NCBI GenBank assembly: GCA_002706985.1
Contig: PAKP01000059.1
Coordinates: 1 to 55,947, forward strand
Length of the DNA: 55,947 nucleotides
Direction of reading: 5' to 3'
DNA from: Sneathiella sp.
GTDB lineage: Bacteria; Pseudomonadota; Alphaproteobacteria; Sneathiellales; Sneathiellaceae
Shown here one piece after another: positions 46,753 through 54,842 of the stretch. The position numbers were made by a program, and so were the translations under genes. How positions within the stretch are numbered: the stretch's first letter is position 1; every line of letters starts with the position of its first letter. The notes below the pieces were generated by a model. The model was not told where the DNA came from. It was given only the letters and a program-made list of their open reading frames with translations, and made no database searches.

Positions 46753-47820
46753 TCATCCATAGAGGAGGACATCGACGATCCGGCGCCGGAGCGGCGGCAG
46801 ATGCGCGGCGACGCTGAGCGCCAGGCGGAACAGCTTGCGGATCATCGGCCGTGTCGAGGTGACGATTTTCCGCACCCTCTCGCTGCCGGCGATGATCTTC
46901 GCCCCTTTCCTATGGCGCGCCTCGCTGTAACCGTCCAGCGTGTCTTCGGCGAGCCGCTTTGCAAACTCTGCCGCGTCGGCAATGCCGAGGTTCATGCCCC
47001 GCCCGCCGACCGGGGAATGGCAGTGGGCGGCATCCCCGGCGAGATAGACCCGCCCCCGGTTATAAGTTGACACCTGACGGACGGAGATGGTGAACTCCCC
47101 TTCCCGGCGGATATTGGTGACATCCATCTCCAGCGGCAGCTGACGGAGCGCTTCCGGCCGGTTCGAGATGATACGGTATCTGTCTGTCGCCAGCGGCACC
47201 GCCACCACCACCCCGCCGCGCGATAGCTGGCACAAAGTCAGGGTTTCGGGATTCGGCCAGTCCTTGGCATTGACATCGGCAATCGACCAGGTTTCCGGCA
47301 AGTCATGGCCGGGGAACGGAATATCGAGCAGCTTGCGGGTGGTGCTATGCACCCCGTCGGCACCGAGCACATAGTCGAAGCGCTCGCTCGCCCCATCCGC
47401 CATGGTCGCTAAAACGCCGTCCTTTTCCTCCTTGAGGCCGGTGAGCTCCGTCGAGAAGCGGACAGACACGCTCATCCCCTCCAATGCCTCCCGGAGCAGG
47501 GCTTCCGTCCGGTCCTGCGGCAGGCCGAGGATGAAGTCATAGCCATATTTCGGCGGCGTCGCGTGGATCGGCAGGACCAGCCCAAGTTCCGACCGGCGAT
47601 AGATGCGGGCCTCGCGAAAACGAATGCCCTCCGCCAGCAGTTTGTCCGCGACCCCGGACGGATACAGCAGGCAAAGGCTCATCGGCGTAATGCCGACGGC
47701 GCGCGACAGGCCGGAGCCTTCCGCCCGCTTCTCGATGATCGCCACCTCCATGCCGCGCCGCTTCAGTTCCACCGCCGCCGTCAGGCCCGTCGGTCCGGCA
47801 CCCACCACCAGAACTCGCAT
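46753..47820 (-). CDS. FAD-dependent monooxygenase (UbiH/PHBH-like)
   Basis: This protein of about 355 residues has the dinucleotide motif VLVVGAGPTGLTAAVELKR, the DG motif VLGADGVHSTTR, and the GD motif GRVYLAGDAAHCHSPVGGRGMN. These three motifs define group A flavin monooxygenases that hydroxylate aromatic rings using NAD(P)H and O2. The C-terminus is short, without the extra thioredoxin-like domain. The start at 47820 has AGAGG adjacent; the frame is open to 47916. It sits just upstream of the TRAP operon, which may import its substrate. Confidence 0.9.
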   Translation of the reverse strand: MRVLVVGAGPTGLTAAVELKRRGMEVAIIEKRAEGSGLSRAVGITPMSLCLLYPSGVADKLLAEGIRFREARIYRRSELGLVLPIHATPPKYGYDFILGLPQDRTEALLREALEGMSVSVRFSTELTGLKEEKDGVLATMADGASERFDYVLGADGVHSTTRKLLDIPFPGHDLPETWSIADVNAKDWPNPETLTLCQLSRGGVVVAVPLATDRYRIISNRPEALRQLPLEMDVTNIRREGEFTISVRQVSTYNRGRVYLAGDAAHCHSPVGGRGMNLGIADAAEFAKRLAEDTLDGYSEARHRKGAKIIAGSERVRKIVTSTRPMIRKLFRLALSVAAHLPPLRRRIVDVLLYG

Positions 47821-47996
47821 CCTCTTTTTTCCTTTCCGGGCGTCATAAAGCGTTGCCAGACTGCGCGCCCGATCAATCCATTTTCTCACAAGCCGGGAGC
47901 CCCTGCAAATGAACAAATTGATGCGAGGAAAAGCCGCTTTCGTAAGGCGATGCCCTCGGCTATAGTCAGGGAAAACAACAAGAACAGGGAGCTTTC

Positions 47997-49148
47997 ATGG
48001 AACTGGCACTCACCGATGCGGAAGCGGCGATGCTGGAGCACGCCATCGATTTCGCGAAAACCGAGGTCGCGCCGAATGCGCAGAAATGGGAGGAAGAGCG
48101 CCGCCAGCCGATCGAGGCGTTGAAAGCCGCGTCCCGCGCCGGGCTCGCCGGACTTGAGGTGCCGGAAAGTCTTGGCGGCAGTGCCCTGCGCTTTCGCCTC
48201 AAGGCCCGCGTCGCCGAGGAGATCGCCCGCCATTGCTTCGCCTTCTCCTTTTCCATGATCAACCATATGGGCCTCGCCGGGAAGATCGCCCGCGACGCTC
48301 CCGCCGACATTCAGAAGCGGTATCTTCCCGAAATGCTGGCTGGCGAGGCCATCGGCTGTACAGCCCTCAGCGAGCCGCAGGCAGGCAGCGATTTCGCCGC
48401 CATTACCACCTCGGCCAAAAAGGTGAGCGGCGGCTGGGTTCTGAATGGTGAGAAGGCCTGGATCACCAATGCCGCCCATGCGGACCTGATGTTCCTCTAT
48501 GCCCAGACCGATCCCGCTGCCGGATGGCGCGGCGTTGCCGGGTTTCTGATCGATGCGCGTGAGGAGGGTGTGACCCGCGTACCGCCGTTCGAGATCATGG
48601 GCGGCCATGCCATCGGCGTCGGCGGGTTCAAGCTGACGGATCACTTCGTGCCCGACATCCGCCAGATGAGCGAACCCGGCGACGGTTTCAAGGCCGCCAT
48701 GGCCGGGGTCAATGCCGCCCGGAGCTATGTCGCCACCATGTGCTGCGGCATGACCGAGGCGGCGATCACCCTTGCCGCGAAATATGCGAGTGAGCGCGCC
48801 GCCTTTGGCGGACATATCGCGGATTTTCAGGGGCTGCGCTGGCAGCTTGCCGATGCCCAGACGGATATCGAGGCCGCGCGCCTGCTCGCCTACCGCGCCG
48901 TGCTGGCGGTGGAGGATGGCACGGCGGCCGAACTGCCCGCCGCCCATGCCAAGAAATTCGCTGCCCGCATGGCCGACACCCACCTTGCCCGCGCCATGCA
49001 GGTGATGGGTGCCGCCGGGCTCCGGCGGGAGTATCCGATCGGACGCCAGATCGCCTGCGCCCGCATTGCCAACTATGTGGACGGTACCACCGAAATCCAG
49101 AACGAGCGCATTGCCCGCGCCCTCTTCAAGAAAGCACAAGGAGAATAA
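47997..49148 (+). CDS. Acyl-CoA dehydrogenase
   Basis: This 383-residue protein is of normal ACAD length. Strings include CTALSEPQAGSDFAAITTSA, LNGEKAWITNAAHADL, ERAAFGGHIADFQGLRWQLAD, RLLAYRAV, and the C-terminal YVDGTTEIQNERIARAL. The FAD and acyl-CoA sites look complete. It is divergent from the monooxygenase and coupled to a following SRPBCC gene (2-base gap), suggesting degradation of a specific acyl or aromatic acid. Confidence 0.93.
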   Translation: MELALTDAEAAMLEHAIDFAKTEVAPNAQKWEEERRQPIEALKAASRAGLAGLEVPESLGGSALRFRLKARVAEEIARHCFAFSFSMINHMGLAGKIARDAPADIQKRYLPEMLAGEAIGCTALSEPQAGSDFAAITTSAKKVSGGWVLNGEKAWITNAAHADLMFLYAQTDPAAGWRGVAGFLIDAREEGVTRVPPFEIMGGHAIGVGGFKLTDHFVPDIRQMSEPGDGFKAAMAGVNAARSYVATMCCGMTEAAITLAAKYASERAAFGGHIADFQGLRWQLADAQTDIEAARLLAYRAVLAVEDGTAAELPAAHAKKFAARMADTHLARAMQVMGAAGLRREYPIGRQIACARIANYVDGTTEIQNERIARALFKKAQGE

Positions 49149-49150
49149 AA

Positions 49151-49603
49151 ATGAGCGAGACCCATGCTTTTGAACGCAGTCACGATATCCTGATTTCCGC
49201 GCCCGCCGCGAATGTGCTCGATTATGTCTGCAACCCCAACAGCTGGCCCGAATGGCTCGCCGCGTCGCACAAGATCGACAGCCCGGATCGTCCCTTGCGC
49301 AAAGGCGATACCTTCAGGGAGAACTGGCACACCCGGAGCGGCCCTGCCGTGCTCGATTGGCTGGTCACGGACTGCGAGCCGCCGCATTTCTGGATCGGGG
49401 AGACGACAACGGATTTCATCGGCACCATCATCGTCCGCTATGATGTCACGGACGCCGAGGACGGCCAGGTCCGCTTCACCCGCACCATGATCAACCCGGC
49501 GCGTCCGAAACCGCCGACGGAGGATCAGGTCGCCCGCATGGATGCGGAGGCCGAGGTCGCGCTTGCCAATATCAAGAAGAATGTCGAGGCCCGCGCAGGC
49601 TAG
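49151..49603 (+). CDS. SRPBCC (START/polyketide cyclase-like) family protein
   Basis: This 150-residue protein has a helix-grip fold: FERSHDILISAPAANVLDYVCNPNSWPEWLAAS at the start and a helical end (DAEAEVALANIKKNVEARAG). Such proteins bind hydrophobic ligands in a deep pocket. It follows the acyl-CoA dehydrogenase by 2 bases with its own AAGGAG site, so it probably acts on the same substrate. Confidence 0.87.
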   Translation: MSETHAFERSHDILISAPAANVLDYVCNPNSWPEWLAASHKIDSPDRPLRKGDTFRENWHTRSGPAVLDWLVTDCEPPHFWIGETTTDFIGTIIVRYDVTDAEDGQVRFTRTMINPARPKPPTEDQVARMDAEAEVALANIKKNVEARAG

Positions 49604-49692
49604 CCGCCTCCGTCGCCAAACTGTCATAATAAAGCGATTGACAGAAACGCCGCCGGTTGCCTCTATCGCATGATGTTGATCACGGATATGAC

Positions 49693-50961
49693 ATGACGGG
49701 CCCCACCCTCGGCGAGAGCACGGCTGCCTTCTGGAAAATCGGCCTGCTCTCCTTTGGCGGTCCGGCGGCGCAGATCGCCTTGATGCATCGCGTGCTGGTC
49801 GAAGAAAAAGAATGGCTCAGCGAACGGCAGTATCTGAACGCGCTCAGCTTCTGCATGCTTTTGCCGGGACCGGAGGCGATGCAGCTCGCGACCTATGCGG
49901 GCTGGCGCCTTCATGGGGTCATCGGCGGGCTGATCGCAGGCCTGCTGTTCGTCCTGCCGGGGGCTGCCGTCATCCTCGCATTGGCAAGCATTTATGCGTT
50001 TTACGGCTCGGTTCCGCTCGTCAGTATGCTGTTTCTCGGCATCAAGGCCGCCGTTGTGATCATCGTGATCGAGGCGCTTTTGAAAGTCGCGAAGCGGGCG
50101 CTTAAAGGAACGACGCCCTGGATTATTGCCGCCCTCGCCTTTATCGGCATCTTCTTTCTGGAGCTGCCCTTCCCGCTCATCGTCCTGCTCGCCGCCCTCT
50201 ACGGTTTTTTCCGAAAGGGCGGAGAGGCGGACAGCACGCCCGAGCCGCTGCCCGCAAACCGTTCGCTCCTTAAAACCGCGCTCTGGATAGTCTTCTGGCT
50301 CATTCTCTGGTGGACACCGGTGCTGCTGGTCGGGCCGCTCACCGGGGCGCCGATCCTGACCGATATCGCGCTCTTCTTCTCCAAGCTGGCGGTAGTCACC
50401 TTCGGCGGCGCCTATGCGGTGCTCGCCTACATGGCGCAGGACGTGGTCAACCAGTTCGGCTGGCTGAGTGCAGGCGAGATGATGGACGGCCTCGGCCTTG
50501 CCGAGACGACGCCCGGCCCGCTCATTCTGGTGACGGAATTCGTTGGCTTCCTCGCCGCCTTTTATGAGGGCGGGTTCTTGATGGGGGGCGCCGGTGCACT
50601 GCTCACCCTCTGGGTGACCTTCGTGCCCTGCTTCCTCTGGATCTTCACCGGCGCGCCCTATATCGACTGGATCTCCCATCAGCCAAGGCTGGAGCGGGCG
50701 CTGAACGGTATCACCGCCGCCGTGGTCGGCGTCATCCTCAACCTCTCCATCTGGTTCGCGCTGCATGTCTTCTTTGCGGACGTCACGAAGCAACAGGTCG
50801 GTCCGCTCACCCTCTGGCAGCCGACGCTCGCGAGCTTCGATATCAAAGTGCTGATCCTTGCGGCTGTTGCCGCTTTCCTGCTGCTCTACCGGAAATGGTC
50901 GATCACGCCGGTATTACTGGTTTGTGCCGTCGGCGGACTTGGCTTAAGTTACCTGCTCTAG
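49693..50961 (+). CDS. chrA: Chromate efflux transporter ChrA
   Basis: This protein of about 422 residues has two homologous halves, each with a CHR domain. The signatures are FWKIGLLSFGGPAAQIALMHRVLVEEKEWL, FCMLLPGPEAMQLATYAG, and in the second half FFSKLAVVTFGGAYAVLAYMAQ and LAETTPGPLILVTEFVG. Ten or so membrane helices are predicted. The family exports chromate by proton antiport; other oxyanions are possible. ATG 49693 with GGA upstream is chosen over a TTG at 49657. Confidence 0.93.
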   Translation: MTGPTLGESTAAFWKIGLLSFGGPAAQIALMHRVLVEEKEWLSERQYLNALSFCMLLPGPEAMQLATYAGWRLHGVIGGLIAGLLFVLPGAAVILALASIYAFYGSVPLVSMLFLGIKAAVVIIVIEALLKVAKRALKGTTPWIIAALAFIGIFFLELPFPLIVLLAALYGFFRKGGEADSTPEPLPANRSLLKTALWIVFWLILWWTPVLLVGPLTGAPILTDIALFFSKLAVVTFGGAYAVLAYMAQDVVNQFGWLSAGEMMDGLGLAETTPGPLILVTEFVGFLAAFYEGGFLMGGAGALLTLWVTFVPCFLWIFTGAPYIDWISHQPRLERALNGITAAVVGVILNLSIWFALHVFFADVTKQQVGPLTLWQPTLASFDIKVLILAAVAAFLLLYRKWSITPVLLVCAVGGLGLSYLL

Positions 50962-50979
50962 AACCTTGCCGGAGAGAAC

Positions 50980-51576
50980 ATGACGGGGGATTTGATATTA
51001 CTGGTGCTGGCGGCGCTGCCGCTGATGGGAAGCCCGGGACCGGCAACCTTGAGCCTTTCCGCCATGGGCGCGGCCTTCGGCGCGGGCAAGTCCACCAACT
51101 ATCTGTTCGGAATCATCCTCGGGACGGCAGGCGTGCTCCTGCTGATTGCCGTCGGGGTTACGGGCCTCATTCTCGCCGAACCGGCGCTGACCACGGTCAT
51201 CGGCCTGCTCGCCGCCGCCTATATCCTCTATCTCGCCTACCGGATCGCCACCGCGCCGGTGATCGGCAGCGGCATGACCGCCAGCAAGCCCCCCTCCTTC
51301 GCGGGCGGTTTCCTGCTCGCCATTGCCAATCCGAAGGCCTATGTCGCCATCGGGGCGGTCTATTCGGGGAATATCCTGCTGCCCGATAACTTGCTGCTCG
51401 ATACCATCGTCAAGATCGCCACGCTCAGCTTTGTGATCGTGCTCGTTAATTCCATCTGGCTGTTCTTCGGATCGCTCCTCTCGCGCGTCTTGCGCAACCC
51501 GACCATCGGCCGGATCGTCAATATCCTGTTCGCGGTGATGCTGGTGGCGTCGGTCGCGCTCAGCCTGATCCCTTAG
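50980..51576 (+). CDS. LysE family translocator
   Basis: This 198-residue protein has six predicted helices. The LysE/RhtB string MGSPGPATLSLSAMGAAFGAGKSTNYLFGI and the mid-protein FAGGFLLAIANPKAYVAI are diagnostic. It exports amino acids or similar metabolites. It lies 18 bases after chrA on the same strand, and its stop codon overlaps that of the converging gene. Confidence 0.9.
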   Translation: MTGDLILLVLAALPLMGSPGPATLSLSAMGAAFGAGKSTNYLFGIILGTAGVLLLIAVGVTGLILAEPALTTVIGLLAAAYILYLAYRIATAPVIGSGMTASKPPSFAGGFLLAIANPKAYVAIGAVYSGNILLPDNLLLDTIVKIATLSFVIVLVNSIWLFFGSLLSRVLRNPTIGRIVNILFAVMLVASVALSLIP

Positions 51577-52457
51577 GCGGGCGGCAGGCTGCAGATGCGG
51601 CCATAGGGATAGCGTTCCTTCAACAGGCCGTTATAGGCGAAGATATCCATGGTCGCCTCATAGGCGCTCTCCGTAATCTCCGGATGGCGGGGCCAGCAGC
51701 CGAGTTTCTGGTAGGTCGCGATACAATTCGCGAGCGCCGCTTCATCGATATCCGGGAAATAGGGTTTCTCGGCCTTTGCGATGTCCGCCGCCGGGGTGTC
51801 ATTCATATAGTCCCGCGTCTTGCGATAGGCGCGCATGAAGGCCGCCGCCATGTCCGTTTCCAGCCACGTCTTGGTGGCGGCGAGGCTTGAAAAGCCGCAG
51901 GCACCGATCTGCTTGCCGACCTGGGCGACGATATGGCCGACCTTATCCGTCTCCAGCTGCTGCGGGAACGGACCCTGCTGCTGCACATATTGCCCCTGCC
52001 CTTCGCGGAACGCCTTGTCCATGGCCGCCGCACCGCCGACATTGATCGCCTTGATCTTGTCGAAATCGATGCCGGCCTTGTGGCAGGCGTATTTGAACAT
52101 GTAAAGCGGCTGGCCGCCACCGAAGAGGACGACCTCCGCCCCTTCCAGCTTTTTCCAGGTGAAATCGGGGTCAGCCTCGCGCGCGGTAAGGAAAAAGCCG
52201 TCCATCTCGTTGATTTGCGCAAAATGAGCGATATCCATCGTCTCGCCGCGAGCCAGCGCGCCGAACGCCTGGCTGAGTGCCGACTGCACCACATGGGCGC
52301 TGCCGTCTTTCAGCGCATCGATGGCGCTTTTCCCGGGCGCCGAGACGGACCACTCCGGCTCCAGCCCCTCTTCTTTCAGAAAGCCGCCGGACATGACAGA
52401 AATCAGCGGCGAGTAAAAGGCAGAGAAGAGAGTGAACTGGATATTGATTTTTTCCAT
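51573..52457 (-). CDS. NMT1/THI5-like (SsuA-like) protein lacking an export signal
   Basis: This 294-residue periplasmic-binding-fold protein begins MEKINIQFTLFSAFYSPLIS with no signal peptide or lipobox. The family pattern is GGFLKEEGLEPEWSVSAPGKSAIDALKDGSAHV and QSALSQAFGALARGE. Relatives are substrate-binding proteins of nitrate/sulfonate/pyrimidine ABC transporters. No permease or ATPase gene is adjacent. The missing signal suggests a cytoplasmic role, perhaps enzymatic or sensory, unless a start error hides a leader; no upstream ATG offers one. Confidence 0.8.
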   Translation of the reverse strand: MEKINIQFTLFSAFYSPLISVMSGGFLKEEGLEPEWSVSAPGKSAIDALKDGSAHVVQSALSQAFGALARGETMDIAHFAQINEMDGFFLTAREADPDFTWKKLEGAEVVLFGGGQPLYMFKYACHKAGIDFDKIKAINVGGAAAMDKAFREGQGQYVQQQGPFPQQLETDKVGHIVAQVGKQIGACGFSSLAATKTWLETDMAAAFMRAYRKTRDYMNDTPAADIAKAEKPYFPDIDEAALANCIATYQKLGCWPRHPEITESAYEATMDIFAYNGLLKERYPYGRICSLPPA

Positions 52458-52508
52458 GGCGCGGCGCTCCCATTTTATCGTTGTTATTGGGTCAGGCTAA
52501 CACGCCCC

Positions 52509-52871
52509 TTATTCGGCGGCAATTTCCGACTTGCCCTCTTTTTCCCTGTCTTCCTCGTCCCAGCGGACCGCCACCTCGTTCAGGCCCTGCAACACGCTGT
52601 GCAGTTCCGCTCCCCGCTCGGTCAGGGAATAATAAACCGTTGGCGGCACCGTCGGCTGATAATCGCGATGGACGAGGCCCGACGCCTCCAACTTGCGCAA
52701 CCGATCTGTCAGCACCTTGGCCGAGATACCGGGTATCCGCGCCGTAATCTCTCCGAATCGCAGGGAGTTCTCGTTCGAGAGCAGCCACAGGATATAGGGC
52801 GTCCAGGGCCCCATAATCTGGCCGAGGATGCTCTCCATCGGGCATTGGGTGTGATCTTCTTTCGCCGCCAT
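52509..52871 (-). CDS. HxlR family transcriptional regulator
   Basis: This protein of about 120 residues has the HxlR winged helix: CPMESILGQIMGPWTPYILWLL, FGEITARIPGISAKVLTDRLRKLE, GLVHRDYQPTVPPTVYYSLTERGAEL. Cys10 lies in the position of the redox-sensing cysteine of YodB/QorR/HypR-type members. The start at 52871 has GGAG 9 bases upstream. The gene diverges from a flavodoxin-like quinone reductase, and a near-perfect palindrome lies between them. Confidence 0.92.
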   Translation of the reverse strand: MAAKEDHTQCPMESILGQIMGPWTPYILWLLSNENSLRFGEITARIPGISAKVLTDRLRKLEASGLVHRDYQPTVPPTVYYSLTERGAELHSVLQGLNEVAVRWDEEDREKEGKSEIAAE

Positions 52872-52906
52872 GACCATAATCTCCAATAAAATTGAAATTA
52901 TCTCAT

Positions 52907-52926
52907 TACTTACCTTTAGGTAACTA
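52907..52926. promoter_or_regulatory. HxlR operator candidate
   Basis: TACTTACC-TTTA-GGTAACTA is an inverted repeat with 7 of 8 arm positions matched. It lies 36 bases from the HxlR start and 83 from the reductase start. A partial copy (GTAA-N5-TTAC) follows near 52944. The form fits known HxlR-family sites. Confidence 0.6.
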
Positions 52927-53008
52927 CTTGCAAAAAGAAAGTAAAGGGCTTACCTGCCTGTTGTCTTGAAAAATTATACGCTTCTTCGGAAGCCTTAGGA
53001 GTAAAAAA

Positions 53009-53581
53009 ATGACGAAAGTTGCCATAATCTATTTCAGCGGCTACGGCCACACAGTCAAGCAGGCGGAAGCCGTCGAAAAAGGCGCGGCCTCGGTCAGCGG
53101 CGTCTCTGTCACCACGATTAAAATCCCCGAAGATGGCACGATCGCGGACAGCGTCTGGGAAACCCTCGCCGACGCCGATGCCATCATCTTCGGCAGCCCG
53201 ACCTACATGGGCGGCCCGGCTTGGCAGTTCAAGAAATTCGCCGATGAAAGCTCGAAACAGTTTGCAACGATGAAATGGAAAGACAAGGTCGCGGGCGGCT
53301 TTACCACCTCCGCCTCAGTCAATGGCGACAAGTTCAACACCATCCTTTATTTCTTCACCCTGTCGCAGCAGCACGGCCAGATATGGGTCGGCACCGGGCT
53401 TCAGGCGTCCAACAAGCTTGAGCATGGTCCCGGCGACGTGAACTGGACGGCGGGCTATTCCGGAGCGCTTGCCATCGCCCCGGCAGATTCCTCCCCCGAG
53501 GAAGGGTCGAGCGCGGGCGATCAGGAAACCGCGCGGCTCTATGGCGAACGGGTTGCCACCTTCGCCGCCAAACTGGCCTGA
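53009..53581 (+). CDS. Flavodoxin-like NAD(P)H:quinone oxidoreductase (WrbA-like)
   Basis: This 190-residue FMN-binding protein has a phosphate loop YFSGYGHTVKQAEAV, GSPTYMGGPAWQFKKFAD around the isoalloxazine, and VAGGFTTSASVNGDK. WrbA-type enzymes reduce quinones by two electrons, which avoids semiquinone radicals. An AGGAG site precedes the start by 8 bases. The divergent HxlR regulator suggests induction by quinones or electrophiles. Confidence 0.9.
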   Translation: MTKVAIIYFSGYGHTVKQAEAVEKGAASVSGVSVTTIKIPEDGTIADSVWETLADADAIIFGSPTYMGGPAWQFKKFADESSKQFATMKWKDKVAGGFTTSASVNGDKFNTILYFFTLSQQHGQIWVGTGLQASNKLEHGPGDVNWTAGYSGALAIAPADSSPEEGSSAGDQETARLYGERVATFAAKLA

Positions 53582-53647
53582 TCCATCCTGTTTTAACCTG
53601 TCAGTGCCGCGGTTCAACAATCATGGTTGTAAATCCGTGGCATATGC

Positions 53648-53696
53648 GACATTGTCGGGCGCAACCCAAAGCCCTTTAGAGAGGCCCGACAATGTC
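53648..53696 (+). promoter_or_regulatory. Perfect 13-bp inverted repeat covering the start codon of the NYN-LOTUS gene
   Basis: GACATTGTCGGGC (53648-53660) pairs exactly with GCCCGACAATGTC (53684-53696) across a 23-base loop. The right arm contains the ATG at 53692, and the loop contains the GAGAGG ribosome site. In RNA this would hide the start codon; in DNA it could be a repressor site. Confidence 0.65.
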
Positions 53697-54423
53697 CGAA
53701 CCCCGCTCCCCCCGCCTTGCTGTTTTGATCGATGCCGATAACGCCTCGGCCAGAATTGCCGATGGCCTGTTCGAGGAAATCGCCAAGATCGGAGAGGCCA
53801 GTGTGCGTCGGATCTATGGGGATTTCTCGCATTCACGCTCGAAAAGCTGGGCCGATGTCCTGCAGAAGCATGCGATCATGCCGCATCAGCAGTTCGCCTA
53901 CACCTCGGGCAAGAACGCGTCCGACATCACCCTGGTGATCGACGCCATGGACCTTCTGCACAGCGGGCGGTTCGACGGTTTCTGCCTTGTGTCCTCCGAC
54001 AGCGATTTCACCCGCCTCGCCGCCCGCATCCGCGAGGAAGGCGTCGATGTCTTTGGCTTCGGCGAGCGCAAGACGCCGGAAAGTTTCCGCCAGGCCTGCC
54101 GCCGCTTCATCTATACGGAAAACCTGCATGGCGGCAGCGAGGATGCCGGCGATCAGCGCTCCCCCGCCAAGAGCAACCAGCAACCGCCGAGCAAGGCCAC
54201 CCCGCTGATCAAGAAAGCCATTGGCGAACTGGAGGGGGACGACGGCTGGTTCTCCCTCGGTGTGGTCGGCAACCAGCTGATCAAGCTCTATTCCGACTTC
54301 GATTCCCGTAACTACGGTATAGCCAAGCTCAGCGATCTCGTGCGCCAGACCAAGGCCTTCGATATCGAAACCCCGAAACAGGGCGGCACCGTCCGTATCC
54401 GCCTGAAATCCGGCGGGAAATAG
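53692..54423 (+). CDS. NYN domain ribonuclease-like protein with C-terminal OST-HTH/LOTUS domain
   Basis: This 243-residue protein has a PIN-like NYN domain (residues 8-150). Acidic residues are in LAVLIDADNAS, ASDITLVIDAMDLL and LVSSDSDFTRLAARIREEG, as in LabA/DUF88 proteins. A charged linker is followed by an OST-HTH/LOTUS domain (170-240: IKKAIGELEGDDGWFSLGVVG, NYGIAKLSDLVRQTKAFDI). NYN domains are RNases, and LOTUS domains bind RNA. Targets are unknown. An inverted repeat overlaps the start codon. Confidence 0.9.
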   Translation: MSEPRSPRLAVLIDADNASARIADGLFEEIAKIGEASVRRIYGDFSHSRSKSWADVLQKHAIMPHQQFAYTSGKNASDITLVIDAMDLLHSGRFDGFCLVSSDSDFTRLAARIREEGVDVFGFGERKTPESFRQACRRFIYTENLHGGSEDAGDQRSPAKSNQQPPSKATPLIKKAIGELEGDDGWFSLGVVGNQLIKLYSDFDSRNYGIAKLSDLVRQTKAFDIETPKQGGTVRIRLKSGGK

Positions 54424-54451
54424 GCCCCTTCGCGCATCGCCTATTTCCGTA

Positions 54452-54487
54452 TTGACTCTTTTTATTTTCGTATTATGTTAATTAACA
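54452..54487 (+). promoter_or_regulatory. Promoter and palindromic operator of the ArsR operon
   Basis: TTGACT (54452) and TATGTT (54474) are spaced by 16 bases, a fair sigma-70 pair. The -10 overlaps TGTTAATTAACA, a perfect 12-base palindrome (54476-54487). A second AT half-site, ATTCGTTAATAT, follows. The arrangement fits autorepression by the ArsR protein encoded 26 bases downstream. Confidence 0.6.
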
Positions 54488-54512
54488 TATTCGTTAATAT
54501 AAAGAGGCTTCC

Positions 54513-54842
54513 ATGTTCAACGATCTCTCAGACACCTTCGCCGCCCTCGGTGAGCCGACGCGCTTCGCCATTGTCGAGCGGCTCCTCAAGGAAGGGGAAC
54601 TTTCCGCCGGAGATTTGCACGATGTTGCCAATCTTTCCCCGCCCGCCATTTCGCGGCATTTGAGAATCCTGCGCCAGGCCGGGGTGGTCGACCAGCGCAT
54701 CGATGCCCAGCGCCGCCTCTATTCCGTCCATCCCGAAACCATGCAAGCCATTAGCAACTGGACCATGAGCTATCGCGAGTTCTGGGAAGGCAGCCTCGAC
54801 CGGCTGGCTAAGGCCCTCGATAAGGAGAAGAAGAACACATGA
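54513..54842 (+). CDS. ArsR family transcriptional regulator
   Basis: This 109-residue winged-helix repressor has FAALGEPTRFAIVERLLKEGELSAG, then the recognition helix LSPPAISRHLRILRQAGVVD and the wing RRLYSVHPE. No metal-binding cysteines are present, so it belongs to the metal-independent group that is usually paired with an AHSA1/SRPBCC gene, as here. The overlap with that gene is 4 bases. Confidence 0.92.
   Translation: MFNDLSDTFAALGEPTRFAIVERLLKEGELSAGDLHDVANLSPPAISRHLRILRQAGVVDQRIDAQRRLYSVHPETMQAISNWTMSYREFWEGSLDRLAKALDKEKKNT

Noticed and set aside
52458..52508. Thiamine riboswitch before the NMT1/THI5-like gene
   Set aside because: The gap is about 50 bases and none of the conserved TPP-riboswitch strings is present.
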